Assembly: GCA_950097015.1 (NCBI GenBank)
Contig: CATNEN010000003.1
Span: forward strand, 10,335,501 to 10,399,500
Direction: 5' to 3'
Length of the DNA stretch: 64,000 bases
DNA from: Macrostomum hystrix
Taxonomy: Eukaryota; Platyhelminthes; Macrostomidae
The notes below the pieces were generated by a model, which worked only from the letters and a program-made list of their open reading frames with translations, had not been told where the DNA came from and did no database searches. Positions 32,214 to 44,627 of this stretch are shown one piece after another (position 1 is the stretch's first letter; each line of letters opens with the position of its first letter). Both the position numbers and the translations under genes were made by a program.

Positions 32214-33245
32214 ACGAATCGAAGAGAGTGACAAGGGAAGAATAGAAGAGAGTGACAAGGGAAGAATAGAAGAGAGTGACAAGGGAAGAATAGAAGAGAG
32301 TGACAAAGGAAGAATAGAAGAGAGTGACAAGGGAAGAATAGAAGAGAGTGACAAGGGAAGAATAGAAGAGAGTGACAAGGGAAGAATAGAAGAGAGTGAC
32401 AAGGGAAGAATAGAAGAGAGTGACAAGGGAAGAATAGAAGAGTGACAAGGGAAGAATAGAAGAGAGTGAAAAGGGAAGAAAAGAAGAGAGTGACAAGGAA
32501 AGAATAGAAGAGAGTGACCATGGAAGAATAGAAGAGAGTGACAAGGGAAGAAAAGAAGAGAGTGACAAGGAAAGAATAGAAGAGAGCGACAAGGAAAGAA
32601 TAGAAGAGAGTGACAAGGAAATAATAGAAGAGAGTGACAAGGAAAGAATCGATGAGAGTGACAAGGGAAGAATAGAAGAGAGTGACAAGGGAAGAATAGA
32701 AGAGAGTGACAAGGAAAGAATCGATGAGAGTGACAAGGGAAGAATAGAAGAGAGTGACAAGGGAACAATATAAGAGAGTGACAAAGGAAGAATAGAAGAG
32801 AGTGAAAAGGGAAGAAAAGAAGAGAGTGACAAGGAAAGAATAGAAGAGAGTGACAAGGAAATAATAGAAGAGAGTGACAAGGAAAGAATCGATGAGAGTG
32901 ACAAGGAAAGAATAGATGAGTGACAAGGGAACAATATAAGAGAGTGACAAGGAAAGAATAGAAGAGAGTGACAAAGGAAGAATAGAAGAGAGTGAAAAGG
33001 GAAGAATAGAAGAGAGTGACCATGGAAGAATAGAAGAGAGTGACAAGGAAATAATAGAAGAGATTGACAAGGGAAGAATAGAAGAGAGTGACAAGGGAAG
33101 AATAGAAGAGAGTGACAAGGGAAGAATAGAAGAGAGTGACAAGGGAAGAATAGAAGCGAGTGACAAGGGAAGAATAGATGAGAGTGACAAGGGAAGAATA
33201 GAAGAGAGTGACATGGGAAGACAAGAAGGATAGCAGAGTGTGACA
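32214..33245 (-). repeat. 24-bp GA-rich minisatellite
   Basis: About 43 units of AAGAGAGTGACAAGGGAAGAATAG. The unit is divisible by three, and all three minus-strand frames stay open for more than 340 codons across the same bases, which marks them as repeat artefacts. Confidence 0.95.
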
Positions 33246-33900
33246 AGAAAGAGCGTTAATGTCTAGCAGGCAGACCAATGTGAATATGATTTCTCAGCCT
33301 ACTCAACAAAATTCTATTAGTGCTCACAGTGCGGAGAATTTGGTTCTCGCTCTACGCAAAACTGCGTGACACGCATGATCTCATATGAGCAATAGTCCTG
33401 GCAGCTAGCAACCACCATGGACTCCCATATCTCTTCCTTCAAAAACGCACTTTTTTCTGTTTCGGGTTGGCCGTGAAAAAAAGAGAAGAATAATCCCAGC
33501 GGGCTCGTATTTCTCTCCCACGCACCCCTCTGTCGGTCTCCGTCGCTTGAATTTATTCTTTTTCTTGCCTCTAAAACACCACCCCCCAGGCTCTCGTGGG
33601 TTATCGTTAATTTGATTGATCTCAAGTCTTACAAACTGTTCTCTGGCCAAGCTAGCGAGCTTATACGGATCTATCTCTCTAGATGTATATTTATGCAATA
33701 TATGTGCAGCTATATCCACTCATTTTATATTACTAGAATGCGATTTTAACTTAAAGCTATGCGATAAACATGGATTGTAGTCGGAGAGGCGAAAGTTAAA
33801 AGTACTTTTCTGTTTTGCTTGTTATTAATAGTCTTCAACGAGAACACTTTTTTGTTTCTAGTATCTTTGAGTTGGGATTTGGAATTCCTCTGCTATTTTA
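33246..33900. other. Unassigned spacer, partly GC-richer
   Basis: 33310-33660 is less AT-rich than its surroundings and has minus-strand open frames of about 100 codons that I cannot recognise. It could hold a promoter or an unrecognised exon. Confidence 0.3.
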
Positions 33901-33904
33901 AGGA

Positions 33905-36300
33905 CCTGTCTTTTATGTGCATTGTCTGTCTTTGATGTGTACTGTCTGTTTTTGATCTGTACTGTCTGTCTTTGATTGTCTACTGTCTGTATTTGATTGT
34001 CTACTGTCTGTATTTTATTGTCTACTGTCTGTCTTTGATGTGTACTGTCTTTCTTTGATTGTCTACTGTCTGTCTTTGATGTGTACTGTCTTTCTTTGAT
34101 TGTCTACTGTCTGTATTTGATGTGTACTGTCTGTCTTTGATTGTCTACTGTCTGTATTTGATGTGTACTGTCTGTCTTTGATTGTCTACTGTCTGTATTT
34201 GATGTGTACTGTCTGTCTTTGATTGTCTACTGTCTGTCTTTGATCTGTACTGTCTGTTTTTGATGTGTACTGTCTGTATTTGATTGTCTACTGTCTGTAT
34301 TTGATTGTCTACTGTCTGTATTTGATTGTCTACTGTCTGTATTTGATTGTCTACTGTCTGTCTTTGATGTGTACTGTCTGTCTTTGATGTGTACTGTCTT
34401 TCTTTGATTGTCTACTGTCTGTATTTAATTGTCTACTGTCTGTATTTGATTGTCTACTGTCTGTATTTGATTGTCTACTGTCTGTATTTGATTGTCTACT
34501 GTCTGTCTTTTATGTGCATTGTCTGTCTTTGATCTGTACTGTCTGTTTTTGATGTGTACTGTCTGTATTTGATTGTCTACTGTCTGTATTTGATTGTCTA
34601 CTGTCTGTATTTGATTGTCTACTGTCTGTCTTTGATGTGTAATGTCTGTCTTTTATGTGCATTGTCTGTCTTTGATCTGTACTGTCTGTCTTTGATTGTC
34701 TACTGTCTGTATTTGATTGTCTACTGTCTGTATTTGATTGTCTACTGTCTGTCTTTGATGTGTACTGTCTGTCTTTGATGTGTACTGTCTTTCTTTGATT
34801 GTCTACTGTCTGTATTTAATTGTCTACTGTCTGTATTTGATTGTCTACTGTCTGTATTTGATTGTCTACTGTCTGTATTTGATTGTCTACTGTCTGTCTT
34901 TGATGTGTACTGTCTTTCTTTGATTGTCTACTGTCTGTATTTGATGTGTACTGTCTGTCTTTGATTGTCTACTGTCTGTCTTTGATTGTCTACTGTCTGT
35001 ATTTGATTGTCTACTGTCTGTATTTGATTGTCTACTGTCTGTCTTTGATTGTCTACTGTCTGTATTTGATGTGTACTGTCTGTCTTTGATTGTCTACTGT
35101 CTGTATTTGATTGTCTACTGTCTGTATTTGATTGTCTACTGTCTGTATTTGATTGTCTACTGTCTGTATTTGATTATCTACTGTCTGTCTTTGATTGTCT
35201 ACTGTCTGTATTTGATGTGTACTGTCTGTATTTGATTGTCTACTGTCTGTCTTTGAGTGTCTACTGTCTGTATTTGATGTGTACTGTCTGTCTTTGATTG
35301 TCTACTGTCTGTATTTGATTGTCTACTGTCTGTATTTGATTGTCTACTGTCTGTCTTTGATGTGTACTGTCTGTCTTTGATGTGTACTGTCTTTCTTTGA
35401 TTGTCTACTGTCTGTATTTGATTGTCTACTGTCTGTATTTGATTGTCTACTGTCTGTCTTTGATGTGTACTGTCTGTCTTTGATGTGTACTGTCTTTCTT
35501 TGATTGTCTACTGTCTGTATTTAATTGTCTACTGTCTGTATTTGATTGTCTACTGTCTGTATTTGATTGTCTACTGTCTGTATTTGATGTGTACTGTCTG
35601 TATTTTATGTGTACTGTCTGTCTTTGATTGTCTACTGTCTGTCTTTGATTGTCTACTGTCTGTCTTTGATTGTCTACTGTCTGTATTTGATGTGTACTGT
35701 CTGTATTTGATTGTCTACTGTCTGTCTTTGATTGTCTACTGTCTGTCTTTGATGTGTACTGTCTGTATTTTATGTGTACTGTCTGTCTTTGATTGTCTAC
35801 TGTCTGTCTTTGATTGTCTACTGTCTGTCTTTGATTGTCTACTGTCTGTCTTTGATTGTCTACTGTCTGTATTTGATGTCTACTGTCTGTATTTGATTGT
35901 CTACTGTCTGTCTTTGCTTGTCTACTGTCTGTATTTGATGTGTAATGTCTGTCTTTGATGTGTACTGTCTGTCTTTGATGTGTACTGTCTGTCTTTGATT
36001 GTCTACTGTCTGTCTTTGATTGTCTAATGTCTGTCTTTGATGCGTACTGTCTGTCTTTGATGTGTACTGTCTGTATTTTATGTGTACTGTCTGTCTTTGA
36101 TTGTCTACTGTCTGTCTTTGATTGTCTACTGTCTGTCTTTGATTGTCTACTGTCTGTCTTTGATTGTCTAATGTCTGTCTTTGATGCGTACTGTCTGTCT
36201 TTGATTGTCTACTGTCTGTTTTTGATGTGTACTGTCTGTCTTTGATGTGTACTGTCTGTCTTTGATGTGTACTGTCTGTCTTTGATGTGTACTGTCTGTC
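33905..36300 (+). repeat. 20/21-bp minisatellite
   Basis: About 115 units of two interspersed forms: GATTGTCTACTGTCTGTATT(T), 21 bp, and GATGTGTACTGTCTGTCTTT, 20 bp. The mixed lengths shift frames, so open frames are short. Confidence 0.95.
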
Positions 36301-37055
36301 TATGCGCGAATAAGTTCTATCAAAACATAAAGTTTCTATGTTTCTATGAGTCTTCATTATGAAAATAATTTAAAAGATTTTCCGAGTAGCTAATGAGGAA
36401 TTTTTTCGACGCCTGCTTCTAGCTGCGCGTGAATCGATCGAAATTGACAGTTTCTTGATTGACAATACCATTATTTTAGCGCACGAGTATTAGTATGTTC
36501 TTTTCTCAAGCAATCAGTCGAAGATCGGTAAGTACGCCTCAGTGCTTGCTAGAGACTCTGCAATTATATACTGTGCCGACACATGAGATGTACTTTTGGC
36601 TAGAGTGATTTTGCAGATTTAGTTTTCTATCATAATCACAGGTGAGGATTACATTATATTTTCTTTGTTCATATCTTTCAAAACAACTAATATCGCTTTT
36701 TTATGATAAAAGCAGTTTTCTATTATGATAAATAGGAGTATTGATTTAAATTAAATTGTATCAATTGAATTTTTATGACAGGGCATGAAAACAGGCTATT
36801 AAACATCGAAAAAAATACTTCTTTAGCAAGCAAAACAATTTAATCAGCACATCAAAATTTGTACATGTTGAATAGAAAAACACTTATATGAAAAGATTAA
36901 TTCTAGCAAACAACCTTTGAATATAAAAATACTACTAAATATATTGTGTGTTCTTTACATAAAACTATGTACGTATATTATCGATTGCCGAATTTACTTT
37001 ATAACAATTTCGAATTTCAAGAATCGTCTTAGAGGTTTTCACGATATTAGTAGCA
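36301..37055. other. Unassigned AT-rich spacer
   Basis: I see no gene, RNA or repeat in this stretch. Confidence 0.4.
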
Positions 37056-37550
37056 TTGGTTGAGTAGGTGAGATATTTGGGCATCGCAACTCATTCCTAT
37101 GCTTTGTCAGGTGAGATAATTGGGCATCGCTTCTCATTCCTAGGGTTTGTCAGGTGAGATAATTGGGCATCGCTTCTCATTCCTAGGGTTTGTCAGGTGA
37201 GATAATTGGGCATCGCCTGTCCTTTCTAGGGTTTGTCAGGTGAGATAATTGGGCATCGCTTCTCATTCCTAGGGTTTGTCAGGTGAGATAATTGGGCATC
37301 GCTTCTCATTCCTAGGGTTTGTCAGGTGAGATAATTGGGCATCGCTTCTCATTCCTAGGGTTTTTCAGGTGAGATAATTGGGCATCGCCTGTCCTTTCTA
37401 GGGTTTGTCAGGTGAGATAATTGGGCATCGCTTCTCATTCCTAGGGTTTGTCAGGTGAGATAATTGGGCATCGCCTGTCCTTTCTAGGGTTTGTCAGGTG
37501 AGATAATTGGGCATCGCCTGTCCTTTCTAGGGTTTGTCAGGTGAAATAAT
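37056..37550 (+). repeat. 42/43-bp repeat with a splice-donor-like motif in each unit
   Basis: About 11 units of GGTGAGATAATTGGGCATCG followed by CTTCTCATTCCTAGGGTTTGTCA or CCTGTCCTTTCTAGGGTTTGTCA. Each junction reads GTCAG|GTGAGAT, close to the 5' splice consensus, and CATTCCTAG or CTTTCTAG resembles an acceptor. It lies just beyond the 3' end of the minus-strand membrane protein gene. Confidence 0.92.
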
Positions 37551-37709
37551 ATGGTAATTAGATATTGCTGCACCTTCTTGCAGTTTGAAAGGTGATTTAA
37601 TTAGATCTCAGCCTCAATTACCTGAATTGATAGGTAAGATATATATATATTTTTTTAAATTAGAAAATTTCTAAGCAGTCAAACAAAACACTGAAAAGGC
37701 TTGTCTAGG

Positions 37710-38828
37710 CTACCTGGGATAAGTCAAGCAGTACTCAGCTTCGGCGCGCAGCGATGGAGGCGCCGCGGCCCCAACGCCACCCGCCAGGCTATAGTGCGAG
37801 CAGCCGCCGTCCTGCTGCAGCCACTGGCCCGATGACATCCGGACAATGCTCCCGGTGGCAATCGAAGCTCTAGTAGATTCTTGAACCTCTTGACAATCTA
37901 GTAGCTGCTGCTGCTGCTGCTGCTGCCGCTGCTGCCGCTGCTCATTCTGTGCCGCCGATTGAGCTACAGACCTGAGCGCCCTGCAGTAGAGTGCGCCCAA
38001 GCAGAGGCACATACAGGCTGCGGTGGTCAGCAGCAGCAGGCAGAAGCACTCGGCAAAGAACGCCGCTCGGCGCAGACCCGGACACGAAGCCGGCAGCAGA
38101 TCGGCGAAGGTCCGTCTGGCCATCGATGACACTTCGCACAGTGCCAGCAGGTGCACCTTGACTATGCTGGCAGAGATTGCGCCCAGGCCAACCAGTGAGG
38201 CCAGGGCTGACACCAGCAACGAGGCGACCAGTCCGCAGACTGAAGCCTCGTGTCCGCGTCCGCTGCGCAAATCTTCCTCGGAGCAGGCGTGGCGGAGTCT
38301 CCGACGCTGAAGTCTAAGACGGACCGGCAGTGCGGCTGTGAGCAGCATGAGCAGACAAGCTGCTGAGCTGCAATAGGCCAACAGACGGTTGAGCAGCCGG
38401 GGTGGAGTCTGATGACCTCCGGACTCCAGATAGTCGCCAAGTATCCACAATACAGCTGCTGCCGTGGCTTGCCAACTGCTGCTGCTGCTGCTGCTGCTGC
38501 TGCCGTCATTCTTTTCCCAATCTCTGGTCTTAGTCTGCGGCAGAGCCAACGGAGAAGCCGGTGTTGTCATCGCTGACGCTGGCCCCAGTGCCAGATGTTC
38601 AACGCAGCTTGGCCAGGTCACCTTCTGGCTGCCCGTCAGGACATTGTCGTTGCCAATGCTGTACCTCAGATAGCTTCCAGAAGAGAACCAGGCGTACAGT
38701 ATTATTTTCACAACGTCAACAGCCAACACCAGAGCGGCTAGGAGAAGCAGGGCGCTGGCAAACCTGCCCGACCTGCCGTCCAGTTGGCGGCCTCGACAGG
38801 TTGAGCTGGTGTCCTTCGGGTTGAGCAT
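37710..38828 (-). CDS. Four-pass membrane protein of unknown family, intronless
   Basis: 372 residues from the first ATG of the open frame (minus strand). Four hydrophobic helices are clear: ASALLLLAALVLAVDVVKII near 24-45, LLAYCSSAACLLMLLTAALP near 145-168, VCGLVASLLVSALASLVGLG near 195-220 and AECFCLLLLTTAACMCLCLG near 255-280. The layout is a long first loop of about 95 residues with a Ser run, a short basic second loop, a third loop with several cysteines, and a cytoplasm-like tail with a Gln-rich stretch (QQRQQQQQQQ). Four helices with a long first loop recall claudin/tetraspan-type proteins, but I do not see the claudin W-GLW-C-C motif or the tetraspanin CCG motif. It is the only convincing minus-strand gene and has no visible intron. 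CTG triplets encode the Gln and Ser runs. Confidence 0.65.
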   Translation of the reverse strand: MLNPKDTSSTCRGRQLDGRSGRFASALLLLAALVLAVDVVKIILYAWFSSGSYLRYSIGNDNVLTGSQKVTWPSCVEHLALGPASAMTTPASPLALPQTKTRDWEKNDGSSSSSSSSSWQATAAAVLWILGDYLESGGHQTPPRLLNRLLAYCSSAACLLMLLTAALPVRLRLQRRRLRHACSEEDLRSGRGHEASVCGLVASLLVSALASLVGLGAISASIVKVHLLALCEVSSMARRTFADLLPASCPGLRRAAFFAECFCLLLLTTAACMCLCLGALYCRALRSVAQSAAQNEQRQQRQQQQQQQLLDCQEVQESTRASIATGSIVRMSSGQWLQQDGGCSHYSLAGGVGAAAPPSLRAEAEYCLTYPR

Positions 38829-40665
<1,837 letters not shown>

Positions 40666-40669
40666 TACA

Positions 40670-42757
40670 GGTAGATAAGTAACAGGTGAGGCAGCTAGAT
40701 AAGTAACAGGTGAGGCAGCTAGATAAGTAACAGGTGAGGCAGCTAGATAATTCACAGGTGAGGCAGCTAGATTGATAACAAGTGAGGCAGCTAGATAAGT
40801 AACAGGTGAGGCAGCTAGATAAGTCACAGGTGAGGCAGCTAGATGAGTAACAGGTGAGGCAGCCAGATGAGTAACAGGTGAGGCAGCTAGATAAGTAACA
40901 GGTGAGGCAGCTAGATAAGTAACAGGTGAGGCAGCTAGATAAGTAACAGGTGAGGCAGCTAGATAAGTAACAGGTGAGGCAGCTAGATAAGTAACAGGTG
41001 AGGCAGCTAGATGAGTAACAGGTGAGGCAGCTAGATGAGTAACAGGTGAGGCAGCTAGATGAGTAACTGGTGAGGCAGCCAGATGAGTAACAAGTGAGGC
41101 AGCTAGATAAGTCACAGGTGAGGCAGCTAGATGAGTAACAGGTGAGGCAGCTAGATAAGTAACAGGTGAGGCAGCTAGATAAGTAACAGGTGAGGCAGCT
41201 AGATTGATAACAAGTGAGGCAGCTAGATAAGTAACAGGTGAGGCAGCTAGATAAGTCACAGGTGAGGCAGCTAGATGAGTAACAGGTGAGGCAGCCAGAT
41301 GAGTAACAGGTGAGGCAGCTAGATAAGTAACAGGTGAGGCAGCTAGATAAGTAACAGGTGAGGCAGCTAGATAAGTAACAGGTGAGGCAGCTAGATAAGT
41401 AACAGGTGAGGCAGCTAGATAAGTAACAGGTGAGGCAGCTAGATGAGTAACAGGTGAGGCAGCTAGATGAGTAACAGGTGAGGCAGCTAGATGAGTAACT
41501 GGTGAGGCAGCCAGATGAGTAACAAGTGAGGCAGCTAGATAAGTCACAGGTGAGGCAGCTAGATGAGTAACAGGTGAGGCAGCTAGATAAGTAACAGGTG
41601 AGGCAGCTAGATAAGTAACAGGTGAGGCAGCTAGATTGATAACAAGTGAGGCAGCTAGATAAGTAACAAGTGAGGCAGCTAGATAAGTCACAGGTGAGGC
41701 AGCTAGATAAGTCACAGGTGAGGCAGCTAGATAAGTCACAGGTGAGGCAGCTAGATGAGTAACAGGTGAGGCAGCTAGATAAGTCACAGGTGAGGCAGCT
41801 AGATGAGTAACAGGTGAGGCAGCTAGATGAGTAACAGGTGAGGCAGCTAGATAAGTAACTGGTGAGGCAGCTAGATGAGTAACAGGTGAGGCAGCTAGAT
41901 GAGTAACAGGTGAGGCAGCTAGATGAGTAACAGGTGAGGCAGCTAGATGAGTAACAGGTGAGGCAGCTAGATAAGTAACAGGTGAGGCAGCTAGATAAGT
42001 GACAAGTGAGGCAGCTAGATAAGTCACAAGTGAGGCAGCTAGATAAGTAACAAGTGAGGCAGCTAGATAAGTCACAGGTGAGGCAGCTAGATGAGTAACA
42101 GGTGAGGCAGCTAGATAAGTAACAGGTGAGGCAGCTAGATAAGTAACAGGTGAGGCAGCTAGATTGATAACAAGTGAGGCAGCTAGATAAGTAACAAGTG
42201 AGGCAGCTAGATAAGTCACAGGTGAGGCAGCTAGATAAGTAACAGGTGAGGCAGCTAGATAAGTAACAAGTGAGGCAGCTAGATAAGTAACAAGTGAGGC
42301 AGCTAGATAAGTCACAGGTGAGGCAGCTAGATAAGTAACAAGTGAGGCAGCTAGATAAGTAACAGGTGAGGCAGCTAGATGAGTAACAGGTGAGGCAGCT
42401 AGATGAGTAACAGGTGAGGCAGCTAGATGAGTAACTGGTGAGGCAGCCAGATGAGTAACAGGTGAGGCAGCTAGATGAGTAACAGGTGAGGCAGCTAGAT
42501 GAGTAACAGGTGAGGCAGCTAGATGAGTAACAGGTGAGGCAGCTAGATGAGTAACAGGTGAGGCAGCTAGATAAGTAACAGGTGAGGCAGCTAGATGAGT
42601 AACAGGTGAGGCAGCTAGATGAGTAACTGGTGAGGCAGCTAGATGAGTAACAGGTGAGGCAGCTAGATGAGTAACAGGTGAGGCAGCTAGATAAGTCACA
42701 GGTGAGGCAGCTAGATGAGTAACAGGTGAGGTAGCTAGATGAGTGACTAGATGAGAT
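40670..42757. repeat. 24-bp minisatellite with AACAG|GTGAGG in most units
   Basis: About 87 units of GTAACAGGTGAGGCAGCTAG plus ATAA or ATGA. The variant ATTGATAACAAGTGAGG occurs at 40770, 41202, 41634 and 42162, spacings of 432, 432 and 528 bp (18, 18 and 22 units), showing block-wise amplification. Two minus-strand frames of about 700 codons are open (SSCLTCYL and THLAASPV octapeptides). I treat both as artefacts. Confidence 0.96.
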
Positions 42758-43290
42758 GAATAGATGAGTTACGGTATTGCATCGAGTTATAATATGAATC
42801 ACAGCGCTGCAGCCTATTAGTTGCACTTGAAATTAAATCTATTTTTAGCTCTTACCCACCCCAAAATATAGCATACATTAAAAAACTCCTTCTGTTTTAG
42901 AATGACTAGTCACGAAAGATCTAGGCAGTCGAATTTGGGCCTGGTTATAAGAAGCTTCAACGCGAGGCTAAAAGCTAACTACTTTTGTATAAATTTAGAA
43001 GTGTCCCAATTTGTAAAGATCTGTGGGTGTGGCTGCTTAGTAAAAAATTGAGCCAGGAAAAAAAGAGACCAGGTTTAAGCTTGAGTCAGTTTAGTAAGAA
43101 AATATTGATTACAAAATGTGAGTTGCCTTGTTTTAATAACACTGATGGATGAGTGGGTTCAATTAGTAAGGCATTGAGTATGTACTCACTCAGATGGGAA
43201 TAGGAGATAGAGAGGGAAGATAATGAAGATCAGAGGAATGATAACGGATGTAGAGGGAATATAATGAAGATGAGAGGAGTATAATGATAT
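42758..43290. other. Unassigned spacer
   Basis: AT-rich, no gene seen. A short GA-rich stretch (TAGAGGGAATATAATGAAGA) repeats two or three times near 43200-43285. Confidence 0.4.
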
Positions 43291-43294
43291 TTAT

Positions 43295-44090
43295 CTATCG
43301 ATTCATCTCCCCTCTCCAACTGTCCCCTCCCCTGTCCCCTCTCCTACTGTCCCCTCTCCTTCTCTCCCCTCTCCTTCTCTACCCTCTCCTACTCTCCTCT
43401 CTCCTTCTCTCCTCTCCCCTCTCCAACTCTCCCCTCTCCTCCTCTCCCCTCTCCAACTCTCCCCTCTCCTTCTCTCCCCTCTCCTACTCTCCCCTCTCCT
43501 TCTCTCCCCTCTCCTTCTCTCCTTCTCTCCCCTCTCCTTCTGTCCCCTCTCCTTCTGTCCCCTCTCCTACTGTCCCCTCTCCTTCTCTCCCCTCTCCTTC
43601 TCTACCCTCTCCTACTCTCCTCTCTCCTTCTCTCCTCTCCCCTATCCAACTCTCCCCTCTCCTCCTCTCCCCTCTCCAACTCTCCCCTCTCCTTCTCTCC
43701 CCTCTCCTTCTCTCCTTCTCTCCCCTCTCCTTCTGTCCCCTCTCCTTCTGTCCCCTCTCCTACTGTCCCCTCTCCTTCTGTCCCCTCTCCTTCTGTCCCC
43801 TCTCCTACTGTCCCCTCTCCTTCTCTCCCCTCTCCTACTGTCCCCTCTCCTTCTCTCCCCTCTCCTACTCTCCCCTCTCCTTCTCTCCCCTCTCCTTCTC
43901 TCCCCTCTCCTTCTCTCCTTCTCTCCCCTCTCCTTCTGTCCCCTCTCCTTCTGTCCCCTCTCCTTCTGTCCCCTCTCCTTCTGTCCCCTCTCCTTCTGTC
44001 CCCTCTCCTTCTGTCCCCTCTCCTTCTGTCCCCTCTCCTTCTGTCCCCTCTCCTTCTGTCCCCTCTCCTTCTCTCCTCTTTTTTTCCCTC
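43295..44090. repeat. 15-bp CT-rich minisatellite
   Basis: About 52 units of CCCCTCTCCTTCTGT or CCCCTCTCCTTCTCT. Polypyrimidine on the plus strand, so triplex (H-DNA) formation is possible. Open frames on both strands are artefacts. Confidence 0.94.
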
Positions 44091-44627
44091 TCTTTCTTTC
44101 CCCTCTTCATAAAAAATATGAAGCAATCATCGGCTCCATTTTTATAATTATTTTTTTACTTACCTAGCTTTTAATAAGTCGCATTCAAAAGAATTATAAA
44201 TTATTTTCAGTAAATAAAATATGGAGAATTAACCTAAGCAAATAGGCAAGCTTCGCAGCAAAAAAATAAAACTAGGGCAAGGAGAAGAGAAGAGATTTTA
44301 GCCTATACGAGATCGCAATGCGTAAACAGAGGATAGAACTTGAGCTCTAGCCTTCCTCCTACAGTTTGAGCAGGCCCGTCAACTCAAAAATAATCCCAGG
44401 AAGCCAAATAAGTGCAGATGGCGTCAAGTAATTCATCCAATTTACTATTTTTCCTCTCAGCACCCAATATGTGCCGTGATTGCCAAGCTGCGATATTTCA
44501 TACTCGCTAACAGGCGATAGAGATGAGATTACGGTTCAACTGACTTACAGAGGAAAGATTTTTAACGATTAGCGAAACTAGAGGAAACAAACTTCTAATT
44601 CGAGTTTTGGGGGGATGAAGGAAGAGC
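44091..44627. other. Unassigned AT-rich spacer
   Basis: I see no gene, RNA or repeat in this stretch. Confidence 0.4.

Noticed and set aside
32173-33278. Three minus-strand Ser/Leu/Phe-rich frames that could pass for membrane proteins
   Set aside because: A 24-bp purine-rich repeat read in every frame; the hydrophobicity comes from the TTC/CTT-rich complement.
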